From: Auanema rhodensis
Taxonomy: Eukaryota; Nematoda; Chromadorea; Rhabditida; Rhabditidae
DNA length: 64,000 nt
Assembly: GCA_964057225.1 (NCBI GenBank)
Contig: OZ059895.1
Location: forward strand, 9,486,001 to 9,550,000
Reading direction: 5' to 3'
Numbering within the stretch: the stretch's first letter is position 1; each line of letters begins with the position of its first letter. The notes under the pieces are model-generated. The model worked only from the letters and a program-made list of their open reading frames with translations. It was not told the DNA's origin and did not search any database. A program made the position numbers and the translations under genes. Of the stretch, positions 1-12,200 are shown piece by piece.

Positions 1-1486
1 TAAATAAAATAGATGGAGTGAAATTGCTCGGAAAATATAAATCAGTTTCATGTTTCAGTTTTTGAGCATCACAATATTGAAATTTGAATGTTTTTTAATG
101 ATTAAAATTTAAAAAATGAAATTATGAAATAATGGTAGAAATATAAAATTGTTTAAAATATGGAATTAAATAAAATAGATGGAGTGAAATTGCTTGGAAA
201 ATATAAATCAGTTTCATGTTTCAGTTTTTGAGCATCACAATATTGAAATTTGAATGTTTTTTAATGATTAAAAATTTAAAAAATGAAATTATGAAATAGT
301 GGTAGAAATATAAAATTGTTTAAAATATGGAATTAAATAAAATAGATGGAGTGAAATTGCTTGGAAAATATAAATCAGTTTCATGTTTCAATTTTTGAGC
401 ATCACAATATTGAAATTTAAATGTTTTTTAATGATTAAAAATTTAAAAAATGAAATTATGAAATAGTGGTAGAAATATAAAATTGTTTAAAATATGGAAT
501 TAAATAAAATAAATGGAGTGAAATTGCTTGGAAAATATAAATCAGTTTCATGTTTCAATTTTTGAGCATCACAATATTGAAATTTAAATGTTTTTTAATG
601 ATTAAAAATTTAAAAAATGAAATTATGAAATAGTGGTAGAAATATAAAATTGTTTAAAATATGGAATTAACTAAAATAGATGGAGTGAAATTGCTTGGAA
701 AATATAAATCAGTTCCATGTTTCAATTTTTGAGCATCACAATATTGAAATTTAAATGTTTTTTAATGATAAAAAATTTTAAAAATGAAATTATGAAATAG
801 TGGTAGAAATATAAAATTGTTTAAAATATGGAATTAAATAAAATAGATGGAGTGAAATTGCTTGGAAAATATAAATCAGTTTCATGTTTCAATTTTTGAG
901 CATCACAATATTGAAATTTAAATGTTTTTTAATGATTAAAAATTTAAAAAATGAAATTATGAAATAGTGGTAGAAATATAAAATTGTTTAAAATATGGAA
1001 TTAAATAAAATAGATGAAGTGAACTTGCTTGGAAAATATAAATCAGTTTCATGTTTCAATTTTTGAGCATCACAATATTGAAATTTAAATGTTTTTTAAT
1101 GATTAAAAATTTAAAAAATGAAATTATGAAATAGTGGTAGAAATATAAAATTGTTTAAAATATGGAATTAAATAAAATAGATGGAGTGAAATTGCTTGGA
1201 AAATATGAATCAGTTTCATGTTTCAATTTTTGAGCATCACAATATTGAAATTTAAATATTTTTTAATGATTAAAAATTTAAAAAATGAAATTATGAAATA
1301 GTGGTAGAAATATAAAATTGTTTAAAATATGGAATTAAATAAAATAGATGAAGTGAACTTGCTTGGAAAATATAAATCAGTTTCATGTTTCAATTTTTGA
1401 GCATCACAATATTGAAATTTAAATGTTTTTTAATGATTAAAAATTTAAAAAATGAAATTATGAAATAGTGGTAGAAATATAAAATT

Positions 1487-1570
1487 GTTTAAAATTTAAA
1501 TATTTTTTAATGATTAAAAATTTAAAAAATGAAATTATGAAATAGTGGTAGAAATATAAAATTGTTTAAA
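1487..1570 (+). repeat. Truncated satellite monomer, first copy
   Basis: After gtttaaaat the array jumps directly to ttaaatattttttaatg. This omits the tggaattaaa...gcatcacaatattg part of the monomer and leaves a unit of about 77 bp. The break lies in the shared word aaattta, so a microhomology or slippage deletion is plausible. The same junction recurs 745 bp downstream. Confidence 0.85.
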
Positions 1571-2231
1571 ATATGGAATTAAATAAAATAGATGAAGTGA
1601 ACTTGCTTGGAAAATATAAATCAGTTTCATGTTTCAATTTTTGAGCATCACAATATTGAAATTTAAATGTTTTTTAATGATTAAAAATTTAAAAAATGAA
1701 ATTATGAAATAGTGGTAGAAATATAAAATTGTTTAAAATATGGAATTAAATAAAATAGATGAAGTGAACTTGCTTGGAAAATATAAATCAGTTTCATGTT
1801 TCAATTTTTGAGCATCACAATATTGAAATTTAAATGTTTTTTAATGATTAAAAATTTAAAAAATGAAATTATGAAATAGTGGTAGAAATATAAAATTGTT
1901 TAAAATATGGAATTAAATAAAATAGATGGAGTGAAATTGCTTGGAAAATATGAATCAGTTTCATGTTTCAATTTTTGAGCATCACAATATTGAAATTTAA
2001 ATATTTTTTAATGATTAAAAATTTAAAAAATGAAATTATGAAATAGTGGTAGAAATATAAAATTGTTTAAAATATGGAATTAAATAAAATAGATGAAGTG
2101 AACTTGCTTGGAAAATATAAATCAGTTTCATGTTTCAATTTTTGAGCATCACAATATTGAAATTTAAATGTTTTTTAATGATTAAAAATTTAAAAAATGA
2201 AATTATGAAATAGTGGTAGAAATATAAAATT

Positions 2232-2315
2232 GTTTAAAATTTAAATATTTTTTAATGATTAAAAATTTAAAAAATGAAATTATGAAATAGTGGTAGAAAT
2301 ATAAAATTGTTTAAA
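2232..2315 (+). repeat. Truncated satellite monomer, second copy
   Basis: The junction is identical to that at 1487, exactly 745 bp further on. The tgaatcag variants at 1206 and 1951 show the same 745-bp offset. This indicates a 745-bp tandem duplication (four monomers plus one truncated unit) rather than two independent deletions. Neither truncated unit is present at the corresponding place in HOR copy 2 (near 4817). Confidence 0.85.
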
Positions 2316-3490
2316 ATATGGAATTAAATAAAATAGATGAAGTGAACTTGCTTGGAAAATATAAATCAGTTTCATGTTTCAATTTTTGAGCATCACAATA
2401 TTGAAATTTAAATGTTTTTTAATGATTAAAAATTTAAAAAATGAAATTATGAAATAGTGGTAGAAATATAAAATTGTTTAAAATATGGAATTAAATAAAA
2501 TAGATGAAGTGAACTTGCTTGGAAAATATAAATCAGTTTCATGTTTCAATTTTTGAGCATCACAATATTGAAATTTAAATGTTTTTTAATGATTAAAAAT
2601 TTTAAAAATGAAATTATGAAATAGTGGTAGAAATATAAAATTGTTTAAAATATGGAATTAAATAAAATAGATGGAGTGAAATTGCTTGGAAAATATAAAT
2701 CAGTTTCATGTTTCAATTTTTGAGCATCACAATATTGAAATTTAAATGTTTTTTAATGATTAAAAATTTAAAAAATGAAATTATGAAATAGTGGTAGAAA
2801 TATAAAATTGTTTAAAATATGGAATTAAATAAAATAAATGGAGTGAAATTGCTTGGAGAATATAAATCAGTTTCATGTTTCAGTTTTTGAGCATCACAAT
2901 ATTGAAATTTGAATGTTTTTTTAATGATTAAAAATTTAAAAAATGAATTTATGAAATAGTGGTAGAAATATAAAATTGTTTAAAATATGGAATTAAATAA
3001 AATAAATGGAGTGAAATTGCTTGGAAAATATAAATCAGTTTCATGTTTCAATTTTTGAGCATCACAATATTGAAATTTAAATGTTTTTTAATGATTAAAA
3101 ATTTAAAAAATGAAATTATGAAATAGTGGTAGAAATATAAAATTGTTTAAAATATGGAATTAAATAAAATAGATGGAGTGAAATTGCTTGGAAAATATAA
3201 ATCAGTTTCATGTTTCAGTTTTCAAGCATCACAATATTGAAATTTGAATGTTTTTTTAATGATTAAAAATTTAAAAAATGAAATTATGAAATAGTGGTAG
3301 AAATATAAAATTGTTTAAAATATGGAATTAAATAAAATAGATGGAGTGAAATTGCTTGGAAAATATAAATCAGTTTCATGTTTCAGTTTTTAAGCATCAC
3401 AATATTGAAATTTGAATGTTTTTTTAATGATTAAAAATTTAAAAAATGAAATTATGAAATAGTGGTAGAAATATAAAACTGTTTAAAATA

Positions 3491-5831
3491 TGGAATTAAA
3501 TAAAATAAATGGAGTGAAATTGCTTGGAAAATATAAATCAGTTTCATGTTTCAGTTTTTGAGCATCACAATATTGAAATTTGAATGTTTTTTAATGATTA
3601 AAAATTTAAAAAATGAAATTATGAAATAGTGGTAGAAATATAAAATTGTTTAAAATATGGAATTAAATAAAATAGATGGAGTGAAATTGCTTGGAAAATA
3701 TAAATCAGTTTCATGTTTCAATTTTTGAGCATCACAATATTGAAATTTAAATGTTTTTTAATGATTAAAAATTTAAAAAATGAAATTATGAAATAGTGGT
3801 AGAAATATAAAATTGTTTAAAATATGGAATTAAATAAAATAAATGGAGTGAAATTGCTTGGAAAATATAAATCAGTTTCATGTTTCAATTTTTGAGCATC
3901 ACAATATTGAAATTTAAATGTTTTTTAATGATTAAAAATTTAAAAAATGAAATTATGAAATAGTGGTAGAAATATAAAATTGTTTAAAATATGGAATTAA
4001 CTAAAATAGATGGAGTGAAATTGCTTGGAAAATATAAATCAGTTCCATGTTTCAATTTTTGAGCATCACAATATTGAAATTTAAATGTTTTTTAATGATA
4101 AAAAATTTTAAAAATGAAATTATGAAATAGTGGTAGAAATATAAAATTGTTTAAAATATGGAATTAAATAAAATGAATGGAGTGAAATTGCTTGGAAAAT
4201 ATAAATCAGTTTCATGTTTCAATTTTTGAGCATCACAATATTGAAATTTAAATGTTTTTTAATGATTAAAAATTTAAAAAATGAAATTATGAAATAGTGG
4301 TAGAAATATAAAATTGTTTAAAATATGGAATTAAATAAAATAGATGAAGTGAACTTGCTTGGAAAATATAAATCAGTTTCATGTTTCAATTTTTGAGCAT
4401 CACAATATTGAAATTTAAATGTTTTTTAATGATTAAAAATTTAAAAAATGAAATTATGAAATAGTGGTAGAAATATAAAATTGTTTAAAATATGGAATTA
4501 AATAAAATAGATGGAGTGAAATTGCTTGGAAAATATGAATCAGTTTCATGTTTCAATTTTTGAGCATCACAATATTGAAATTTAAATATTTTTTAATGAT
4601 TAAAAATTTAAAAAATGAAATTATGAAATAGTGGTAGAAATATAAAATTGTTTAAAATATGGAATTAAATAAAATAGATGAAGTGAACTTGCTTGGAAAA
4701 TATAAATCAGTTTCATGTTTCAATTTTTGAGCATCACAATATTGAAATTTAAATGTTTTTTAATGATTAAAAATTTAAAAAATGAAATTATGAAATAGTG
4801 GTAGAAATATAAAATTGTTTAAAATATGGAATTAAATAAAATAGATGAAGTGAACTTGCTTGGAAAATATAAATCAGTTTCATGTTTCAATTTTTGAGCA
4901 TCACAATATTGAAATTTAAATGTTTTTTAATGATTAAAAATTTTAAAAATGAAATTATGAAATAGTGGTAGAAATATAAAATTGTTTAAAATATGGAATT
5001 AAATAAAATAGATGGAGTGAAATTGCTTGGAAAATATAAATCAGTTTCATGTTTCAATTTTTGAGCATCACAATATTAAAATTTAAATGTTTTTTAATGA
5101 TTAAAAATTTAAAAAATGAAATTATGAAATAGTGGTAGAAATATAAAATTGTTTAAAATATGGAATTAAATAAAATAAATGGAGTGAAATTGCTTGGAGA
5201 ATATAAATCAGTTTCATGTTTCAGTTTTTGAGCATCACAATATTGAAATTTGAATGTTTTTTTAATGATTAAAAATTTAAAAAATGAATTTATGAAATAG
5301 TGGTAGAAATATAAAATTGTTTAAAATATGGAATTAAATAAAATAAATGGAGTGAAATTGCTTGGAAAATATAAATCAGTTTCATGTTTCAATTTTTGAG
5401 CATCACAATATTGAAATTTAAATGTTTTTTAATGATTAAAAATTTAAAAAATGAAATTATGAAATAGTGGTAGAAATATAAAATAGTTTAAAATATGGAA
5501 TTAAATAAAATAGATGGAGTGAAATTGCTTGGAAAATATAAATCAGTTTCATGTTTCAGTTTTTAAGCATCACAATATTGAAATTTGAATGTTTTTTTAA
5601 TGATTAAAAATTTAAAAAATGAAATTATGAAATAGTGGTAGAAATATAAAATTGTTTAAAATATGGAATTAAATAAAATAGATGGAGTGAAATTGCTTGG
5701 AAAATATAAATCAGTTTCATGTTTCAGTTTTTAAGCATCACAATATTGAAATTTGAATGTTTTTTTAATGATTAAAAATTTAAAAAATGAAATTATGAAA
5801 TAGTGGTAGAAATATAAAACTGTTTAAAATA
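3491..5831 (+). repeat. Higher-order repeat, left family, copy 2 (2,341 bp)
   Basis: Both this unit and the next one, starting at 5832, are preceded by the rare variant aaaactgtttaaaatatgg and open with an aaataaatggagtg monomer. The cttggagaat variant found near 2850 recurs near 5190, an offset of 2,341 bp. A third copy starts at 5832 but departs from the pattern after about 6003, where ggaattagataaaa monomers appear as a tandem pair. Confidence 0.78.
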
Positions 5832-7408
5832 TGGAATTAAATAAAATAAATGGAGTGAAATTGCTTGGAAAATATAAATCAGTTTCATGTTTCAGTTTTT
5901 GAGCATCACAATATTGAAATTTGAATGTTTTTTAATGATTAAAAATTTAAAAAATGAAATTATGAAATAGTGGTAGAAATATAAAATTGTTTAAAATATG
6001 GAATTAGATAAAATAGATGAAGTGAACTTGCTTGGAAAATATAAATCAGTTTCATGTTTCAGTTTTTGAGCATCACAATATTGAAATTTTAATGTTTTTT
6101 TAATGATTAAAAATTTAAAAAATGAAATTATGAAATAGTGGTAGAAATATAAAATTGTTTAAAATATGGAATTAGATAAAATAGATGAAGTGAACTTGCT
6201 TGGAAAATATAAATCAGTTTCATGTTTCAGTTTTTGAGCATCACAATATTGAAATTTTAATGTTTTTTTAATGATTAAAAATTTAAAAAATGAAATTATG
6301 AAATAGTGGTAGAAATATAAAATTGTTTAAAATATGGAATTAAATAAAATAAATGGAGTGAAATTGCTTGGAAAATGTAAATCAGTTTCATGTTTCAATT
6401 TTTGAGCATCACAATATTGAAATTTAAATGTTTTTTAATGATTAAAAATTTAAAAAATGAAATTATGAAATAGTGGTAGAAATATAAAATTGTTTAAAAT
6501 ATGGAATTAAATAAAATAGATGAAGTGAACTTGCTTGGAAAATATAAATCAGTTTCATGTTTCAATTTTTGAGCATCACAATATTGAAATTTAAATGTTT
6601 TTTAATGATTAAAAATTTAAAAAATGAAATTATGAAATAGTGGTAGAAATATAAAATTGTTTAAAATATGGAATTAAATAAAATAGATGGAGTGAAATTG
6701 CTTGGAAAATATAAATCAGTTTCATGTTTCAGTTTTTAAGCATCACAATATTGAAATTTGAATGTTTTTTTAATGATTAAAAATTTAAAAAATGAAATTA
6801 TGAAATAGTGGTAGAAATATAAAATTGTTTAAAATATGGAATTAAATAAAATAGATGGAGTGAAATTGCTTGGAAAATATAAATCAGTTCCATGTTTCAA
6901 TTTTTGAGCATCACAATATTGAAATTTAAATGTTTTTTAATGATTAAAAATTTAAAAAATGAAATTATGAAATAGTGGTAGAAATATAAAATTGTTTAAA
7001 ATATGGAATTAAATAAAATAGATGAAGTGAAATTGCTTGGAAAATATAAATCAGTTCCATGTTTCAATTTTTGAGCATCACAATATTGAAATTTAAATGT
7101 TTTTTAATGATTAAAAATTTAAAAAATGAAATTATGAAATAGTGGTAGAAATATAAAATTGTTTAAAATATGGAATTAAATAAAATAGATGGAGTGAAAT
7201 TGCTTGGAAAATATAAATCAGTTCCATGTTTCAATTTTTGAGCATCACAATATTGAAATTTAAATGTTTTTTAATGATTAAAAATTTTAAAAATGAAATT
7301 ATGAAATAGTGGTAGAAATATAAAATTGTTTAAAATATGGAATTAAATAAAATAGATGGAGTGAAATTGCTTGGAAAATATAAATCAGTTTCATGTTTCA
7401 ATTTTTGA

Positions 7409-7413
7409 GCATC
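7409..7413 (+). repeat. Target-site duplication, left (gcatc)
   Basis: The satellite word ttttgagcatc stops here and the retrotransposon begins with tgtgctg. The same five bases reappear at 15137-15141, where the monomer resumes as gcatcacaatattg. A 5-bp duplication fits BEL/Pao integrases, which commonly give 4-6 bp. Confidence 0.93.
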
Positions 7414-7720
7414 TGTGCTGAAGCACTCTCATCCCGTGATAATAGTGTTCCTCCTTAGTTTAAGTTCAATTGTACTTCTTTATTGTCCTCTCTTTGTACT
7501 ATCCATTATCCTCAACTATCTAATCGATAATCCTGTAAGTTGTCACCAACGGCCGATTTGCCGATGAATCACCTATCGCCCTTTGCCATCTGATCCATTA
7601 GGCAAGATCTTAGGCGCGATAGCCGTCGCCCACTTGCAAGGGGGATGAATCACATAGGATTTAGACCCCTCCTCTCGCTTTCTACAATTAATACATTATC
7701 TATCACTTCCGGGGACCTAG

Positions 7721-7728
7721 TATATAAA
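7721..7728 (+). promoter_or_regulatory. TATA box of the 5' LTR
   Basis: The sequence tatataaa follows the G+C-richer word ggggacctag. It lies about 110 bp before the AATAAA signal, as expected for a U3 promoter. By usual spacing, transcription would begin near 7750. The identical box is kept in the 3' LTR at 14911. Assigned from motif and position only. Confidence 0.7.
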
Positions 7729-7833
7729 CCCGCAATAATTCTTCTAAATCATGTCTCAATATTATCCTGCCACCGCTATCATCTTCCCGTCAATTTATTT
7801 CTGTTTTACTCGTATTGTATTCGTATCACCGAT

Positions 7834-7839
7834 AATAAA
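7834..7839 (+). terminator. Polyadenylation signal AATAAA in the 5' LTR
   Basis: A canonical aataaa hexamer lies in gataataaac, about 110 bp after the TATA box, and is followed by the T/C-rich stretch ctcttctcttg. In the 5' LTR it would have to be bypassed. The copy at 15024 would end genomic transcripts. Confidence 0.65.
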
Positions 7840-7906
7840 CTCTTCTCTTGTACTCGCGACTATTGCCTATTACTTGGACTAATATTCCACTACCACTTAA
7901 CCACAA

Positions 7907-9271
7907 ATGCCCGTTATTCGCTCTCCAACTAGAGGACAAAACGACATGGTGCATCAAGCCGAACAATGGAACAGCAGCTGCTCAATATTACTCGCTAAGC
8001 TCAAGGACAACGACGCAAGGAGGAAATCATATGCGGTACGTCAAGTTACTAATACCTCCAACAAAACCCAAAGCATGATTGACACCCGTGAAAGGGAGAT
8101 TTCAAACATCAATGGGGACATCCTCGCCATCAACAAACTGATGGACGAGATGAAACACATCCCAACCGACCTACGCCCCGAGGACCAAAGTCGGATCACG
8201 AAGAACGAAGAAACTCTGCGGAAACACATCTCTACCCTACTGTCATACAGTAACGACATACAAGAACAAGTGAACTACCTGAAGGGTCTCAACCACACTG
8301 AGAACAGCCCTGACCCAACACACACAGACAGTTCACAGCCCTCTGAGCACCACCTCATTGGAACTGCTGAACTCACACACGCCACACAACCTCGAAGCTG
8401 GGAAACATATCGATCACGGCCAACACTCAAACCTGTCGATATCCCACGCTTCGATGGCAACGTGAAAAGCTGGAAAAACTTTTGGTGCTTGTTCCACACA
8501 CTTATACACTCATCGAACATGCCCACCATAGAAAAGTTTAACTACCTTCGCCAGTCATTAACAGGAGAAGCAGCTTCACAAATAGCTTCATTCCCAACGG
8601 ATGAAGACTACTACTTCAGCGCAGTACATCACCTGCAGGATCTATATGATGATAACGACAACATCACACAACATCTCATGCTGGAATTTCTCCAGATACA
8701 AGCGAGAACATCCAACCAGCATGACCTCCTCTCCATGATGGACAAGATCGCAGGCATTTTTCGCCAAACTGAAGGAAACAGGAACGCCGAACTCAACTCC
8801 CTCGCTGTAGTTATCTTACACAAGAAACTACCAGGGAACCTTCTCCAAGAGATCTACAAATCATTCCCCTCGGAAAAAACACCTGACATCAGAGACTTAG
8901 TAGACATCACAAGGCGACATATCCGATGCCAAAACAAGGTGAAAATTTTCGCAGCAGATCGGTTCGAGAAACCAATCACACGAGTCTACAACTCACCACC
9001 AGGGAACACCTACAATTCCCAACGCAACAAACCAGAAGCTAAAAAACTAGCAAAAACATCCAGTTGCATCTTCTGCCAGAAACCTCACGCCCCATGGGAC
9101 TGTGACACAACAAAGTCGAGGAAGGAGCGTCTAACCATTCTCAACCAGGAAAAGAGATGCATCAACTGTCTCCGCAAAACACACAACACGGAGTCATGTC
9201 CAAGCAAACGAACATGCTCCAAATGCGGAGAAAAACACATCGACATCTTATGCGCTAATAAAAAGAAGACG
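7907..9271 (+). other. Gag region: capsid-like domain and three zinc knuckles
   Basis: Residues 1-455 of the polyprotein. A charged, probably helical N terminus (about residues 55-125) precedes a segment opening with PVDIPRFDGN at residue 176, which resembles the DUF1759 Gag family of BEL/Pao elements. Three CCHC knuckles follow: C387-x2-C-x3-H-x4-C, C418-x2-C-x4-H-x4-C and C437-x2-C-x3-H-x4-C. They would bind the genomic RNA during particle assembly. The middle one has canonical retroviral spacing and the outer two are one residue shorter. Three knuckles in series are common in BEL/Pao. The domain limits are estimates. Confidence 0.85.
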
Positions 9272-12200
9272 ACCAAAGTCAACTTAATTGAGAGCACACC
9301 CTACAATGACGAGGAAACCGAAGAACACACGGTTCAATTCTCCTCCCAGTTCTCTACCAATCAATTCAAAAGCGCCCTCCTTCCAATAGGAGAAATCAAG
9401 ATAATGACGAATGGAAAATTTTCCACAATCCCAGCCATCTTGGACTCTGGATCGGACACATCTTTCATCGAAGAAGAACTTGCCAAAGAACTTCAACTAC
9501 CCGTTATAGAATCTAAACGCGTAAAAATCAAGACTTTCGGCAACACAAAAAGCGTTGAACACCTCACAAAGGTGAAAGCAACAATCAAAGGAACAGTCTC
9601 CAACATCACTGCACACCTTTGGACAAAAAAGACCTTGACGGGTCCCATCAAAACAGTCCGAATTCCAAAATCAGACAACTCCACCTTCAAATTAAATCAA
9701 GGAACCTACGTCAATCCACGCATACTCATAGGCTCCGATTTAATGTGGCAAGCTCTGACAGCCATTATACCAATCTCTGACGACCACATACAAGTCAAGA
9801 CACAATTTGGAGACTTCATAACAGGAAAAGCAAGCGACCAACCATCCATCAACGCCTTCTCAGTTATAACTGGAAACACCTCTATCCCGATAGACACATG
9901 GAACAAAAACTTCATCGAGGAGCAGCAAGAATTTACGGGAACCGAACAAGAAGAAAAACAAGCACGAGACAAACTAGTATTGGAACAATTCCAATCCACC
10001 ATCCAAAAAAGAGACGATGGTTATTACGTCTCCTTCCCATGGAAAGACAACATCAATCTTCTCCCCGACAACAAATCACTTGCTCACAGACGCCTCATAA
10101 GTCTAGTCGTAAAATTATCTCAACAACCAGATTCACTAGCAGCATACGACAAAATCATTCAAGAACAACTAGACAATGGAATAATCGAACCAGCAGAAGA
10201 ACCATACCCTGACGCTCAAACGATACACTACATTGCTCATCAAGCAGTTCTGACCCCACAAAAGGAAACAACCAAACTAAGGATAGTATACGACGCTTCC
10301 GGACACTACCAGAACAGACCCAGTCTCAACGACGTCATCCATCAAGGACCACTAATCCTACCATCACTAGTAGGAATGATTTTACGCTTCCGCTGCGGGA
10401 AAATGGCACTGATAGCAGACGTAAAGAAAGCATTTCTTCAAATAAGACTCCACGAGTCAGAACGTGACGCTACAAGATTCTTTTGGCTGAGAGATATCTC
10501 CAAACCAATGAGCACCGAAAATACAAGAACCCTACGCTTCTGTAGAGTTCCCTTTGGAATCAATGTCTCGCCATTTCTCCTCGCAGCCACAATTCGTCAT
10601 CATCTGGAACAAAGAAGCAACGAAAACTTCCTAGCCCACCAAATTAAAGAGAACCTTTACGTGGACAACCTATTACTTGCCACAAACTCAGAAGAAGATC
10701 TCAAACTGGGATACCAAGAAACAAAGGACATATTCGCAGAAATGAACATGTCACTACAAGAATTCATAACGAACAGTCCGGACTTCAACAAAAACCTACT
10801 ACTAGAGGAGAAAAACACCTCATCAAAACCAAAAGTTCTTGGATTACCATGGGACACAGAAACGGACCAATGGATCATCCAAACCAAGCTTCCAGAAACA
10901 AAACTGACCAAACGTGGTATTACACAAGCCATTGCATCGATCTTTGACCCCATGGGTTTGATAAGTCCATGCCTACACCCACTACGACTCTTCCTACAGA
11001 ATCTATGGACAGAGAATTACGACTGGGACACTACGTTGCCTGAAGAACACCAAAAAACATGGCATACACTAGCCGAAAACTTCAACTTCAACAAAACTCA
11101 GCAACGAGCCCTACCAGAAGATCCGAATCAGCAGTACCACTTAGTTACCTGCACAGATTCTAGCGGATCAGCCCTAGGATTCTGCACATACCTCCTGGCA
11201 GCCACATCACGCATACCTACCTTGGTCTTCGCTAAATCCAAGCTACACTCAAAGAACTCCAACATCACCATCCCGAAAGCAGAAATATCAGCTCTCACAG
11301 TAGGTGTCACAAACACCAACAAAATCATCAAAGAAATGAAAGACAACATCAAAATCTTGTCTACAACATTTTTATCGGACTCAGAAATAACGTTAGCATG
11401 GATAAGACGAAAACCTGATCAGAAGACAACAGGGGTCTTAGTACAAAACAGAATCAAGGAAATCTACGACCACATCGACCAAATCGAAGATATGGATATC
11501 AAGACATACTTTGGTTACATCAACACCAAAGACAACCCAGCCGACATTGCCACAAGAGGTTGCACAACAGACGAGCTACTAAATCATTTCTGGTGGAATC
11601 CCAAAGCACAAATTGACAAAGCCATTAATGGTCCGCTCTTCTCATTACCTCAACCAGAAATCACAGTGAATACAGCTAGGACATCTGAAGAATACGAAGA
11701 ATCCTGGCTAGAACACTGCAACACATGGATCCAAGCACAAGAAAAATGGATCGCAGAGAATTATTCTCTGTTAGAGAAACGACTACCGACACATTACGAA
11801 GAAGCCGAACTGAACCTTCTCCATCTGCATCAACACAACCTACTCGTACGTCTTACAGCAGCACAACGAAACGACTTAAGACCACTGTTGAAAGATCATC
11901 TTTGGCACAGCCGCGGACGAATGCAGAATAGTGAACTAGATGAGAGTGCAAAACTTCCTATCATCGTCTTACCCAAAACAAGGACAGCCACCTTAATTAT
12001 CGAACACGTCCACAACCAATTTCACAAAAGCACGTCACACACCATGGCCGAAGTTCGACAGAAATTCTGGATACCACAACTTCGCTCACAAACCATCTCA
12101 GTCATACGAAGATGCGTAGAGTGCCAACGAATGAACAACCGACCATTCACGTACCCCCCCTCTGGCGACATACCCAGCAGAAGACTCAACCGAAGCCGAC

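Larger units (their letters stand above)
161..3490 (+). repeat. Higher-order repeat, left family, copy 1 (3,330 bp)
   Basis: Rare variants repeat at a constant offset of 3,330 bp. The variant ggaattaactaaaata lies at about 662 and 3992, and a tgaatcag variant with a following aaatatttttt lies at 1206 and 4536. The landmark phases at 161, 328 and 495 match 3491, 3658 and 3825. This copy is 989 bp longer than copy 2. The excess equals the 745-bp internal duplication plus 244 bp (one monomer and one truncated monomer). The copy boundaries are a convention: I placed them where the pattern restarts at 3491. Confidence 0.8.
1..7413 (+). repeat. Satellite DNA array, left block (about 167-bp monomer)
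   Basis: This is a head-to-tail array. Successive copies of the landmark tggaattaa lie at 161, 328, 495 and 662, exactly 167 bp apart. The monomer has about 33 G+C in 167 positions, with about 26 G and 7 C on this strand. It contains the 8-bp palindrome caatattg, repeated tgaaatt words (tgaaattg, tgaaattt, tgaaatta) and an A/T-rich core. Variants recur: gatggagtgaaattg or gatgaagtgaacttg, gtttcatg or gttccatg, and runs of six or seven T. No open frame of useful length exists in it on either strand. The length, close to one nucleosome plus linker, and the A+T richness are typical of centromeric or heterochromatic satellites, but nothing here proves that role. Confidence 0.97.
7414..7946 (+). 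repeat. 5' long terminal repeat, complete (533 bp)
   Basis: The boundaries are tgtgctg at the start and acgaca at the end, immediately followed by TGG. Positions 7564-7946 match 14754-15136 at a constant offset of 7,190, with two substitutions (a/t at 7859 and t/g at 7898). The first 150 bp have no counterpart in the 3' copy. A TATA box at 7721 and an AATAAA at 7834 suggest U3 up to about 7750, a short R, and U5 from about 7860. The motif gatgaatcac occurs twice (7563 and 7644), and the 3' LTR breakpoint lies at the first of these. Confidence 0.92.

Noticed and set aside
1..7413. CRISPR array or other repeat-spacer system
   Set aside because: There are no unique spacers. The whole 167-bp unit repeats, in long head-to-tail runs, with only point variants and whole-monomer changes. 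The linked retrotransposon is eukaryotic.
7645..7932. 95-codon open frame in the 5' LTR, with a similar 84-codon frame at 14835-15089
   Set aside because: It lies wholly within the LTR, overlaps the TATA box and polyadenylation signal, and has no recognisable domain. The two copies are duplicates of LTR sequence and end differently because of the substitution at 7898/15088.
7565..7946. Shorter LTR starting at the tg of tgaatcacc (7565 and 14755), making the two LTRs equal
   Set aside because: The target-site duplication adjoins 7414, not 7565. The TGT...ACA ends fit 7414-7946, no purine-rich tract precedes 14755, and env lacks its C-terminal anchor. All of this favours a deletion over a short LTR. 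It would be reopened by sister copies with 382-bp LTRs.
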